From: Trichopria drosophilae
Taxonomy: Eukaryota; Arthropoda; Insecta; Hymenoptera; Diapriidae
Direction of reading: 5' to 3'
Assembly: GCA_030407085.1 (NCBI GenBank)
Contig: CM059586.1
Location: forward strand, 90,765,501-90,829,500
DNA length: 64,000 bases
Shown: positions 14,339-25,695 of the stretch, in pieces
Position numbering within the stretch: position 1 is the stretch's first letter
How the letters are laid out: every line of letters begins with the position of its first letter
Notes under the pieces: model-generated
Told to the model about the DNA's origin: nothing
Database searches by the model: none
Seen by the model: only the letters and a program-made list of their open reading frames with translations
Position numbers and translations under genes: made by a program

Positions 14339-15010
14339 TGTGCCGTTTGGTTCTTTACAATTTTTTTGTTGTTGTTGTTGTTATTGTTTGGAACGATTTC
14401 GTCGGTTCGTTTCGCGCTGCGTTTCCAGCCACTGCAGGAATGAATCAAAACGGCCGCATTTCGATCAAATGACTGTTGGCATGCTGCGCCGTGACGTCAC
14501 GGACACCTGCTTCGTACCGTTTGAAGAAAACGTACGCCACACTTGGCGAGAGCGGCCGCAGAGAATTTTTCGTGTCGACTTTCAAGCGGTGGTGGACGAG
14601 GGTCGCCAAAGTGCGAAAAAACCATCAATCTCCGGCATAATTCGTGGACGGCTGCTGGACGGCGTGTCCTGGATATGTCCGGATTCCTATCCGGACGATG
14701 TCCAGCTACTTTCCGCGATGTGCAATCCCATATTCTTCGCACCTCGAACCTCGAATTCCTTCGAGCACTCACCTACGACAACTCCACCTCGACTCCACTC
14801 ACGCGCACACGGACGTTAATGTACTGTGCGTACGGGTAGGGTACGGTTCGGAGCGCACCCACACCGAAAAAGAAAGCGCCTTTCGAGTTTCGACCCAGTC
14901 GAGTCTCTGCGATTCGAGAATCGAGACTCCACTTTGGGTCGATTTCCAACCAGCGACTACCTACGTTTTTTAAACGACATCTTTGTACGCGCGCCGGAGA
15001 TAGTCGGAGT
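14339..15010 (-). promoter_or_regulatory. GC/CpG-rich block, probable promoter/5'UTR
   Basis: This is the only long CpG-rich segment in the window, against an AT-rich background. It lies directly upstream (minus strand) of the candidate first exon. It contains several overlapping open frames in different registers, as expected of GC-rich non-coding DNA, and a nested hairpin near 14,902-14,930 (GAGTCTC...GAGACTC). No core promoter element is assigned. Confidence 0.3.
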
Positions 15011-15038
15011 AACCCAAGTTAACAGGCGAGAAAAAACA

Positions 15039-15751
15039 CAGCAATTGAATTTGGATAGAGTTGTATAGAATTGGATTCAATTATTACATTCTGAATCCAT
15101 ACTTTGGTTAACGGTGAATCCATTTTAATATGTAAATACAATTCTATTCGTTCGTACGAATAAAAAGGTTACTTTCTCAATTCATATTAATCCAAACAAA
15201 GTTTACTTTTTAAAAATTAAATCTTAAATACATCCGTATTCAACATTACGGATTCAAAACTATCCAAGTGTGTTCATTTCAATCCAAAAAAAGTTGTATT
15301 TCAAAAACAAAACTTTGAATACATCCGTATTCAACATTACGGATTCAAAACTATCCAAGTGTATCCATTTCAATCCAAAAAAAGTTTCCTATTTGAAAAC
15401 GAAACATTTAATGCCTCGGTATTCAACATTACGGATTCAAAACTATCTAAGCATATTCATTTCAATGCAAAAAAGAGTTTTCTTTCAAAAAATAAACTTT
15501 GAATAAATCTGTATTTATTTGTATCCTTATACTGCTTCCGATTGTATTCATAATTGTGTTCGTAAAATTGAATACAGATGGATTACTTTTTCTGAAATTT
15601 GATTCGGAAAATTACGCTTCCGATTGTATTCGTAAAATTGAATACAGATGGATTCCTTTCTACGGAATTCAATCCATTTGAATACCGAATAAAGTATGAA
15701 TTCAAAATGAATTGAAATTTTCAATCTAATCCTATCCAATCTCGATTGCTG
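15039..15751. mobile_element. Inverted-repeat element with three ~91-bp internal repeats
   Basis: The ends are inverted: CAGCAATTGAATTTGGATAG at the left and the complement of CAGCAATCGAGATTGGATAG at the right. Inside, a unit containing CAACATTACGGATTCAAAAC starts at 15,241, 15,332 and 15,424, giving a period of 91-92 bp. A second doublet (CGTAAAATTGAATACAGATG) follows at about 15,560 and 15,631. It encodes nothing recognisable. No clear target duplication. Confidence 0.55.
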
Positions 15752-16071
15752 GAAGAGATCAAACGGTTCCAAAATTGAATAATTGTAGAATTAACAACAT
15801 GAAAAACCTGATGATGGTGGTGGAGTCATATATAAATAAAAATAAATTAATTATCTCATAATGGTCCTTCTCACGTTCAATATTTAACAATATAAAGTTA
15901 AGAAAGTGATTAAATTGTTCTAAAAGGTTCATCCCAGCCTTAACCCATTAAGTAATTCGATGCTAAAGCATCTAGATTAAGTTCTCGACCGCTTGTAAAT
16001 GAACTAATTATACAAAAATTCTTCTTGGTACATCTCGGTCACTATACTACAAAATTTAAAAGAAGAATTTT

Positions 16072-16852
16072 TTAACCCATTAACGCCCAAGAGGACACAA
16101 ATTTCACCAAGACTTTCGGAATATTTCTTGACATTAAAAACCAATTAAAAAAATGTTAGATAAAATATTGTCGACGTAAAATTGATCGATCTTTCCGAAT
16201 CTGCTGTTAAAAAATCAATCGAGCCCATTCCAAAAAAGTTATCCTTGGTTTTTCACAAAAAAATCAGATTTTTTCACTGACAAATATTTTTTATTTGGCA
16301 TTTTCACATTGGAAACGGTTAGGGAGATTACTGATCGGTGAAAATATCGTGTCCACAATCCTTTAACTTTAAAATGTGCATGATAGCATTTTGAAAATAA
16401 AGTTGGAAACTGTCAAAATGGCGGCTCAAACACGAAAAAAACGGCGAAAAGTTCCTGAATTTTTAATTCGAAAATGATAGGCTTTCGGAAAAAATGTCGC
16501 TGAACGTAAAGTTCTTAGAATATATCAAAGAATACGCTCAAATTTTGTTTTATTTACGCTCAAAATTGTTTCATATAAGAAGACAATTAAGTAATGCGCT
16601 CGACGTGCACAGACATCCCAGTGACGTCTATATATATTTATTTTGATTCAAATCAATATTTAGAAATAGACCGATACATACCAAAAATATATATTACATA
16701 TTTGATTAATTCAAAAGCGATCGAAAAATAAACAATTAATTATGAAAAAGCTAGAGAATGTTACTTTTATAATTAAAAAATTGTCGTATGGGTTTTCTTA
16801 AAAAGAAGAAATTCAGAAATATGCTCTAATGGCAAAAAATTGCAAAATTGCA
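16072..16852. mobile_element. TTAA-flanked element, left half (CCC terminus)
   Basis: Starts TTAA then CCCATTAACGCCCAAGAGG. Its start and an internal GATCGATCTTTCC motif resemble the elements at 18,797 and 42,487. No matching inverted right end was seen before the next element begins at 16,853, so it is truncated or its other half is lost. Confidence 0.45.
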
Positions 16853-18349
16853 TTAACCCATAAACGTCCAAGATTACGAGATTTTTAGTTCATTTTCAGA
16901 GCTCTCTAGCATATCGAAAAACGAAAATATCATTATTAAACCAACTTATTTTACTAGTTTTGGATATGCTCTATCGATTTATGAGGTCAAAATTGCGAGT
17001 CCCTGCCGCAAAAAAAACTTTTTTTGCGGCGGATTTTATCTGAAAAAGTACCGAAAAATCGGACAATTTTTTATCAATGGATAATAGATGGCGATCCATT
17101 CCAAATCATGGGTAAAGTAGACAAATAAGTTGCAGTTTAAGGGGAATATTATTTTATTGAACGGCATTCAGTTTATCCTACTCTCTAAATCTGAATTAGT
17201 TAAAAACTACTAATAAGACAATGAAAAGTGAGTCACCAAATGAATGAGTAATCACTTTTGCTAATAAAAAGTTAAATTCTATTACTTTATTACTAATTCT
17301 ATAAACTACTGAAATAAAAAAGTCAATATCTACTTGTAGATTAGTAGAATTTTACTAATGAATTAGTATTTTCGTACTTTTCGCTATAGGTAAGAAATTT
17401 TTTATTAATTCAAGCTTAGAGAGTATTAAAAATGTCAGAAAAGTCCGAAAATTTCTAAAAATTCTTGTTTTTCTTAAATATTTCTACAATAAATCATGAT
17501 CACTCTAAATTTTTGTCGTAAAATGCAAAATTTCGATTTATCAAATATTGATGGTTACATTTTAATATATTTGACGATGTTAATGATGGCGGATTCATTC
17601 ACAAAGACCAAGAACACTTTTTCACGAAAATTTTCCATAGAATTGACACGATTTTTTTTTTCCAGAGAGTATGTAATTTCCAAAATCCTACCCGCCATTT
17701 CGGATTTTGAAAATTCCTCATTATATTTCGATTCAATATAATCCTAAATATAAAGAAATGCAATACAATAAAGAATCGAAATATTTACCGACGAGGCATG
17801 CGAAAAATTTCATTGTTTTTTTAATTTCCAGGGCCGCCACATTGAATTCGCCATCAAGAACATCGTCAAATACATTAAAAAGTGACTATGAATATTTGAT
17901 AAATTGAAATTTTACATTTTAAGATACAAATTTAGGTTGATGACTATTTATTTCAGAAATACTTAGGAAAAACACGTATTTTTAAACAATTTCAGACTTT
18001 TCCGCCATGTTTAATATGATAAACTGAATGTAGTTCAACAACAAAGTGTCCACTTAAAGTGTAATTTATTTGTCCACGTTTGTCCATAGCTTGGAATTAA
18101 TCGCCATCCATTAGCCAATTGTAAAATATTGTTTCCGAAAAAATCCGATTTTTATGTACCTTTACCGATTAAATCAGCCATATTGTTTTTCTGCGACAAG
18201 AAAATGCAATTATGACCCCATAAATCAATAGACCATACCCAAAAATAGTAAAGTAAGTTGGTTTCATTATGATATTTTCATTTTTCGATTTGCTAGAGAG
18301 CTTTGAAAATGAGCTAAAAATCTTGTCAACTTGAAAATTAACCGGTTAA
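16853..18349. mobile_element. 1.5-kb TTAA-flanked foldback element
   Basis: The left end reads TTAACCCATAAACGTCCAAG and the right end, reversed, TTAACCGGTTAATTTTCAAG. The arms stay complementary well inward (GAGATTTTTAGTTCATTTTC and GAGCTCTCTAGCA on the left match the reverse of 18,285-18,325; further pairs lie near 17,085-17,175 and 18,010-18,115). It is interrupted by the nested insertion at 17,179-17,425 and encodes no protein. TTAA flanks and CCC ends are typical of piggyBac-type elements; the class is inferred. Confidence 0.6.
17179..17425. mobile_element. Small MITE nested in the 16.9-kb foldback
   Basis: The ends are inverted (TACTCTCTAAATCTGAATTA and the reverse of TACTCTCTAAGCTTGAATTA). 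The intact right arm of the host foldback lacks this segment, which marks it as a later insertion. Confidence 0.5.
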
Positions 18350-18515
18350 TATTACTGGTCATTAGTAAGTACCTAAAGGAGTCAGTAAAGCACATGTTTA
18401 TAATCTTTATAAACATTATTGTCTAAAAAATGAATTACGCATCTAAAGAAATTGTTAAGTTTTGTCCTACACATACAATTATTGAATTGTATTGAATTAT
18501 ATACTAGGAGATTTT

Positions 18516-18592
18516 CAAGGTCGTTGATTACGACTACGGTATCAATTTTTCAAAATTCAAAATGGCAGATGCAATATGGCGGACGCAATTAT
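18516..18592 (+). repeat. Copy of the 'GTCGCTGATTACGAAT / AAAATGGCGG' module
   Basis: Contains GGTCGTTGATTACGACTACG then AAAATTCAAAATGGCAGATG and ATATGGCGGAC, a diverged copy of the module described at 54,245-54,435. Confidence 0.5.
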
Positions 18593-18796
18593 TGAAAAAA
18601 ATGACTAAATTCTCTTGAAACTCTTTACTTAGGGACATTTGATGAAATGAATATGAAATTCAAAGTAGCAAAACGAAATGCTAATTTAAAATTAAAAATG
18701 TCTTTTTATGTTGTGTGAGTGAAGAAGAAATCGAATGGTCGTCATTCAATTCTATTCCAGTATGACATGGTGAAGAATCAAAGTTATTTTTTAAAC

Positions 18797-19990
18797 TTAA
18801 CCCTTTAACGCCCACGAAGATACTTTTCTCACCTTTTTTTCAGAGTCCTATAGATGTGATATTTTTGGGCTTCCAACATTTTTGAACACATGAAATTGAT
18901 ATATTTTTTATCGATCTTTCCAATAGTGATATCTGAAATTAGAAAAACAAAATTAATTATTACTCAAAAATCAGTTTAAGTGGAAAAAATACTTAATATT
19001 ATTTTTTTTATTGGATTTTGTATCAACTGTCCGTTATGGAATCATCTTGAAACCAAATTAGATGGTGGAGGGAATGCCTAAACTTTAAAAAACTGCATAT
19101 GGAAAGTTAATTTTGTCACCTTAGTGATCCAAAATGGCGTCCGAAACGAGAAATGTCGCTCATTACGTTTAGGACGTTTTAACTAGAAAACTATAAGCTT
19201 AAGAAAATTATAATTAAAAAAGTGCTAAGAATTCGTCAAAGAATGCAATAGAATTTTTGCGGTATTTCTGGAAAACAATTGAACCCCTGGCGATCAAAAG
19301 GAGATACGCGCGAAACGCCGGAGAATTTGTTGGCCCCTCGGCTCGTAATTTTTTGACTTTCGAATTTTCAAGTTTTCATTAGATATCTTAATAGGAAAAT
19401 TAATTACGCGTATTTTTTGTTAAAATCAAAAATCTCTATCCCTCTTCGTTTTTAATATAATCGCAAAAAACGCAAATAACTTAATTATTTTGTCTTTAAC
19501 TCGCCTTATCTTTTACAATAATTGGAATTTTTTAATGAAATTTTTAGGGAATATGCACTATTCTATATACAAACTAACGTATTTTTCTAAATTATGGTTA
19601 GTTATTACGGAAATTTTTTAAAAATTGGTTTTTGTTTTACTTTTAATACGCGTAATTAATTTTCCTATTAAGATATCTAATGAAAACTTTAAAATTCGAA
19701 AGTCAAAAAATTACGAGCCGAGGGGCCAACAAATTCTCCGGCGTTTCGTGCGTATCCTTTTGATCGCCAGGGGTTCAATTTTGAAAATATCAATTTTCGA
19801 AGTTTTTCATAAATTTAATAAAAATAAAAAAAATACTAATGCATTTTTTATGAATACTAAAAGCATTTAATTCACTGCAATTTGTCTGAAAATTGATAGT
19901 TTTTGAGGAAGTTCAAACATTCCCTCCACCATCTAAATTGGTTGGAAGATGATTCCCTAATGGACAGTTGATACAAAATCCAATTTAAAA
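18797..19990. mobile_element. TTAA-flanked foldback with ~1-kb palindrome
   Basis: The left end is TTAACCCTTTAACGCCCACG. From 19,009 to 19,984 the DNA is a large inverted repeat: GGATTTTGTATCAACTGTCC and GATGGTGGAGGGAATG on the left are mirrored at 19,918-19,984, and GGAGAATTTGTTGGCCCCTC plus TAATTACGCG are mirrored near 19,640-19,745. The right TTAA terminus is not visible, so that end is probably truncated. No coding capacity seen. Confidence 0.55.
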
Positions 19991-20040
19991 CAATCGTTTA
20001 ACTCGACTAAAATGTAAACTGTCAAGCGTATTTAGCATTT

Positions 20041-20640
20041 ATTTACAAAAAATCTTTAACGGTATTTAAGATCACGAAGTGGAGTTTTCTGTTTCCTCGA
20101 CAGCGCCAAAATATATTGATTCTAATAATAAAATAATACATTGTATAGACAGTTATTAATAGTACTTGCCGCGTTTTATTTAAATATACAAATGTTTTAA
20201 GAATTATTAAACAACAGATGTCGTTTACTTGCCAAAAACAAAAAGTGATTCGGCGGTTACAGAGGGGAATTTTGTTTCCCCTCTGTTAACTCCAAACAAT
20301 ATAGTACTGATATTATTATTAAAATAAAACATTTTATAAACAAATCACCAGTAGTATTTACAATACTTTATTTAAATATAAAAATGGTCAAAGAATTATG
20401 AATAAAATTTATAATTTACGTACCAGAATTGAGAATTTACCGCGGTTGAGGAGGAGGAGTTTTCTTTCTGTCGAAGACGTCTGCGAAACTGAAAATCGTA
20501 TTTTCACTGAGTATTTTCTTGTTTTTCATACCAATTCGTCCTTTTACCGCATTAATATTGCAAATACTGTTTACATTTGCATTGTTTATTTGATAGGTTT
20601 GTTTACATTTATATCTGTGTTTTTGTAGCCTGTTAGCCGG
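20041..20640. repeat. Diverged direct repeats around a short hairpin
   Basis: Two related blocks share a TTTATTTAAATATA core (about 20,176 and 20,368) and a GGAGTTTTCT core (about 20,091 and 20,455). Between them lies a near-perfect hairpin whose arms read ACAGAGGGGAA and TTCCCCTCTGT (20,259-20,287). Function unknown. Confidence 0.3.
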
Positions 20641-21962
20641 AATGGAGTTCGTAATACTGCAAGAAACTAATTTAATTCTAGAAAATCGAAATCGATATAT
20701 TTTGCCATTTCCTCTTCAGGAATCACTTAAATATAGAATGACTAATAGATATAGGTTGGCAAAAATCTTATTATAATGCAGAGTGAAGCTAATCATTTTT
20801 TTAGAATCAAATTTGCTTCATGCACCGTTATGGTGTGGAGTGTTTACTCCACATAAGCTTGAACATTTAAGATAGTACCTACGAAATTCCCAATTGTTTT
20901 TTTTTCATATAATCTGTACTGAAAAAAATGTAGTGGTATTAATAAAATTTTACTTGATTCTGGTAAATGGTTTTTTTTAATAGTCCTCATCTTAGCTACA
21001 AGGTGGGGAAATGTAAGGAACTAAATGACGCTTCCATCTTAAAGTTCGTTTCGTAGTGGTCAATACTCATTGCCTCTATTTCAACCTTCCAAATTTGCGG
21101 ACATTTTTCTAAAATTGCAAAATGTTTAAATAACATTAAATATATTAGTAAATATACCAATTTCAAATCGGCAAACATAATGTAAAAGTGGAAGTAATAA
21201 ATGGTGACTGTACATTCTAAAAAAATTAAGATGTAACCAAAACAAGACCAATTAGAAAAGGACATACTTATGCCTTGCACATCAGCTTAATTTAAAAAAG
21301 GCAATATTTTTAGACTTTTTTTTATGGTGTAGAGCGTTAATTGATAAACCTGCATGATCAACAATTATGTTACACAGTACAAATATCTTGTTTGGTCACC
21401 CCCATTTTAAGGTATCAGATGGAGATTTGCGAAAATGTTATAAACAATAGTGTAAGGAGTACATCGACGGTTATTTATATTTGTGCGCGTATGAATTTTA
21501 ATTAAGTTTTTAGTATTTTTATAAGATGCACAGAATGGTAGTTAATATTTCTCATTTATTAAACTTAAATGTTTATTATTTTAACATTTTTGTTGTGCAA
21601 GGTGGGTTCAGCTGGTGAATTGAACAATTATAAATGTAACAGTCACAAAAATAAAAATAATACATGATCTTACTATAGTGGCGTATTTTAAATACACGTC
21701 GTTTCTGAAAATATGGCTCGAAAGAAATTCAATTCAGTATTAAAGCTCGATCATTGAACTATTATATACATTTTTTAATTCAATTCTAATTTGGATTAAA
21801 TACTTTGTGCTCGGATGTATATTATTACATAAGATAAAGGTGCAAATTTAATCTCCCTATTAAAAATCGGATATTTTAATTTGATATATCAATTATCAAA
21901 TAACAAAACTTCAAACCTGTTGATTACTAGTCATTACTGTATAAAAGTATGAAAGTGGCAAT
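20641..21962. other. AT-rich stretch, nothing recognised
   Basis: No exon, RNA gene or clear repeat boundary seen. Confidence 0.4.
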
Positions 21963-21964
21963 TA

Positions 21965-22274
21965 CAGTAGAACCCCCTTTTTACGACATGGGTCGGTTCT
22001 GCGACTTCCCTTCAAGCTCCCGTTTATCGACATGCCAGCTAGAAAAGTGCGTTCCCCCACCGCAACCCATCGACAAGCATGCTAAAGTGACGTCACAGGT
22101 CACTTGACCAATGCGGTTTTTTCGCGGGCTATGCACGTATACATGCGCCATCTGGTGAGGGGAAGCGTTTAGACGTGGTGGGGATGACGGGAATCGCTGG
22201 TATGTCGTTAAAAGGGGTGTCGTAGAAAAGAGTATGTCGATAAACGGAGGTGGCGTTAAAAGGGGGTTCTACTG
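21965..22274. mobile_element. 310-bp pogo/Tigger-like MITE
   Basis: The ends are inverted (CAGTAGAACCCCCTTTTTAC and the reverse of CAGTAGAACCCCCTTTTAAC), flanked on both sides by TA (21,963-21,964 and 22,275-22,276), the target preference of the Tc1/mariner/pogo group. The CAGTAGA... terminus is of the pogo/Tigger style. The interior is much more GC-rich than its surroundings, contains repeated TCGACATG/ATGTCGAT motifs, and codes for nothing. Confidence 0.75.
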
Positions 22275-22570
22275 TAGTACAAACAACAAGTTCGAATGTT
22301 AATCGCTGTAATCAGCCAGTAGTTGGTATATAGCTAAAGTAACGCCGCCCTCGTGATTGTTCATGATACTTTTAAACAGTACATGAATGTTAAATATTTC
22401 TTTCTTTCTTTAAATAATTATTGAAAACAGATTAAAAATTATTATTGTATGACTTTCCAATCGTAAAGGATCAGACTTGACAGAAGGTAACATGTAAACA
22501 TATAGTGAAAAAATTGTAAAGAAAACAATATTTATTCACAGACAAAAACATTTATTTTAATCGAGAGCGA

Positions 22571-23025
22571 TTAAGGTAGTTAGACCCCAGAATATCATAT
22601 GTTGACGAAAAATATTTAATAACGTTTTCAAGAATTTAATTTTCATTGTTAATAATATTGTTGAAAAGTATTTATTTTAAAAAGAACTACTACTTTTAAC
22701 GAATTTTTAGTAATTTTCGTGATCAGACAAAAGAATCTTAAAAAAATTCTGCGGTAAAGTTAAAGAGAATCTTTTTATTGAAAAAATAAGCCTCCATTCG
22801 TTAAAATCCCTTCATTTTTTAAAATTCTTAACAGCAGAAAAGAAAAAATTTGAATCAATAACAAAAGTGGCTTGACAAATTATTTTTGCACATTTCAATT
22901 TTTTTTTCAAAAAGAATAATGTTTTCACTTTTCAACAATATTATTAATAATGAAAATTAAATTCTTGGAAACGTTATTAAATATTTTTCGTCAACATATG
23001 ATATTCTGGGGTCTAACAACCTTAA
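22571..23025. mobile_element. 455-bp TTAA-flanked palindromic MITE (GG terminus)
   Basis: Left end TTAAGGTAGTTAGACCCCAG; right end reversed TTAAGGTTGTTAGACCCCAG. Complementary arms of more than 100 bp continue through ATATCATATGTTGACG and ACGAAAAATATTTAATAACG. TTAA with a GG start fits Kolobok-type as well as piggyBac-type ends; the class is not decided. Confidence 0.65.
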
Positions 23026-24249
23026 AAGCAAAAAACTGCTTACAAAAGCGTTTCTTATTTTTTTTTTAATATGGAGTTCAAATAAGCTTTCTTCTGGTAA
23101 ATTAACGTAACAGAGCTTAAAATTATCTTGAAAACAAAAAATCGTCTCAATGTGATATTTTGTATCGGAGATATGCGCAGTTGAATGTGACAGATAGTTG
23201 GCCCCCGTGTTCTATGGGTTAGCACGATTCGCAGGGGCCTTCTTCTTTTACCAACCTTTATAAAAAGAAATTTCACTATGTAAAACTTTAGATCCCATTT
23301 CAATTCATTCACGTCTACTTCTCTATATACTGAATAAATGCAATTTTGTTGTAACTTTTCAGAAACTGTTTCCAGTGGCCTAAGACTTGACAATCGGGTT
23401 TGAACATTTTTAAAAGTTTTTTCACCTACGTGTAATTTTTTTGAAAATGAATGTTATTAGGAGGAGGCTCATTTAAAGATTAATAAAATCTATGTATTTA
23501 TTTTTTTATGAAATAATAAGAACGTATTCATGAATTATCGAAATAAAATATACAGACGACAATAATAATTTAATTTATTATTTTGCCTAAAAATCGTACC
23601 AATATATCCATTGCAAACTAGGTTATTTTTCACTCAAATTTTTTGGCGTAAGAGTTTTTCCAATTTGCAATAATTTTTTTTCGCATCAGTTTATGGCACT
23701 TATCTTTTTGTCATCTAGACATAAAAGCTCCATAATATAAAAAAGGTTTTATTTGATTACTCAATAATTCATTATTGATAATCTTGTATTAATTACCGTC
23801 AAATAAGAAATAAGAGAGTTAATTTAATTACTGTTGTCGATTTAAAGTACCTATTGTAATTTACTGGGGAATTGTAAAGGGTCCATTTTTCTCACATATT
23901 TATTCGATATTAACGACATATTCATATCGAAGCACATTAAGCCATGCCTTAATTTAAATCAATTATGAAATTAGTAAATAAGTAACAAAACATATGTAAT
24001 TCAGTTAATTTCAGTTACTCCATTATCATTTTATTTTTTAACGACCTCTGACATAATTATCTATAACAATGCAATTAGAATATTACAATGTGGAGTAACA
24101 ACAAACAAATTTAGTCTTTAGAAAATTGCTTCGATTTTCATTTTACAGTTTTCCTTGCGAAATGTCAATAAATAGCACCATAAACTATTCATTTTATATT
24201 ACTGTACATTGCGAATGTTATGTATTCTAATTGTTTTTGATAAAAATAT
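23026..24249. other. AT-rich stretch, nothing recognised
   Basis: No gene or well-bounded repeat seen. Confidence 0.4.
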
Positions 24250-24943
24250 TGACTATGAAATTGCTTTGCTTCAACGGCCAAATGTACACAATTTGAGACC
24301 TTCGCATCCTATTAGTTTTGAGGTTGCTTTTTCGAATGGTGTAAAATTTAAAAAAAATGATGTTTAACACATTTTTTTCAAACCTATTCCTTTTTTCAAA
24401 ACGTGATTCTTGACCTGCGATTATTTTAGTAATTTTCACTATGATATCGGTTTCTGATCATCGGCCAACCTATCAGAAACGTGCTCCCGATAGTTTTACT
24501 TAAAAAATATGCTTTCCCGAATTTTGATTTTTATCAATTTGAATATTAAAATGGTGCTTGAACGCCAACATATTTTGAAAGTGTGTGGTTGGATGTGTGT
24601 TCATGTGCATGTGCGAATGTGTGTATGGAAATAGACGTAAATAAATTTCAAAAGGATTATTCAAACTTCATTAACAAATGTTACGATTGTATACAGTATT
24701 TATAATGAAAATAACAAAGAAAAAGTAACTAAAAAAAATTGAACAATGGTGTAGCTAAAAATTATTTAGTAAGAACAGTACCGATTCCACATGAAATGAC
24801 CTCAGAGTAATTACTTAGATACTGCAGTGCTTTAAAGTATAAAATCAAAACGAGAAAATATTGCAAAACATGTTCATTAATTGCCATACATATAATATGA
24901 TGTGTGGCTTCTTCGACCGTAGATTAAAATATATAATGTAATC

Positions 24944-25115
24944 ATGTCAGTCTGTCGGTCTTTTTGAAAAAATAAAAAATCACTTTTCTTGAAAAAAAAA
25001 ACATGTAATCCATCCTGAAGATAGTTCACAAGAGTCCGAAACGTAGAAAATAAATACTTTTTTTTTTAAGAATAGTTTTTTTTTTATTTTTTTAAAAGGA
25101 CCGATACACCGACAT
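24944..25115. mobile_element. 172-bp palindromic MITE
   Basis: The left end ATGTCAGTCTGTCGGTCTTT is inverted at the right (reverse reads ATGTCGGTGTATCGGTCCTT). The middle includes CATCCTGAAGATAG and GTCCGAAACGTAG. No clear target duplication. Confidence 0.45.
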
Positions 25116-25121
25116 AATTAA

Positions 25122-25141
25122 ATTATATATATATATATATA
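25122..25141. repeat. (TA)n microsatellite
   Basis: About nine TA units between the two neighbouring MITEs. Confidence 0.85.
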
Positions 25142-25152
25142 TTGCTATACAT

Positions 25153-25695
25153 TAGGGTGGCGCAAAAATAGCATATTGTTAGATGTTTGTTACATAAAAT
25201 ACAGACATTTTTTAAATCAAATTTGTAAAAATAATATATTAAAAAAATCATATATCATATTCTAACAGGCCAAAATAGGTTCACGACCTCTTAAAATGTG
25301 CATGAGAATGTCTATTTTATGAAAAAAACGAATAGCTTATTGTTAGATTTTTATTACATAAAATACAGACATTTTTTAAATGAAAATTGTCAAAAACAAA
25401 GATTCAAAAAATCATATCTCATATTCTGCTAGATCAAAATAGGTTCAAGACCTCTTAAAATGTGCGTGAGAATGTCTATTTCATTTAAAAAAATAGTAAT
25501 TTATCATTCTTCATACAGAACATGTATTATATCAATTCAATGACATTTAGTTCATCAAACAACCTTTAAACAAAGACCTCTAAATATTGACCGAAAAATC
25601 TGAAAAAAATTGAGAATACTTTTTTTCACATACTGAATCTATTTTTGATGTATGCCGGTCAAAATTCAAAATTTTTTTATTTTTGGGCCACCCTA
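25153..25695. mobile_element. 543-bp hAT-like MITE with 8-bp target duplication
   Basis: The ends are inverted (TAGGGTGGCGCAAAAATA and the reverse of TAGGGTGGCCCAAAAATA) and flanked by an exact 8-bp direct repeat, CTATACAT, at 25,145-25,152 and 25,696-25,703. Eight-base duplications are characteristic of hAT elements. The interior is a tandem duplication of about 164 bp (ATTGTTAGAT at 25,175 and 25,339, each followed by CATAAAATACAGACATTTTT and later CCTCTTAAAATGTGC). No transposase is encoded. Confidence 0.8.

Noticed and set aside
14331..15068. Several overlapping plus-strand open frames of 80-160 codons in the GC-rich block
   Set aside because: They overlap in different registers, show no domain or bias, and arise from low stop-codon density in GC-rich DNA.
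15270..15772. Short open frames in the 15-kb element
   Set aside because: They follow the 91-bp tandem repeat and have no protein-like composition.
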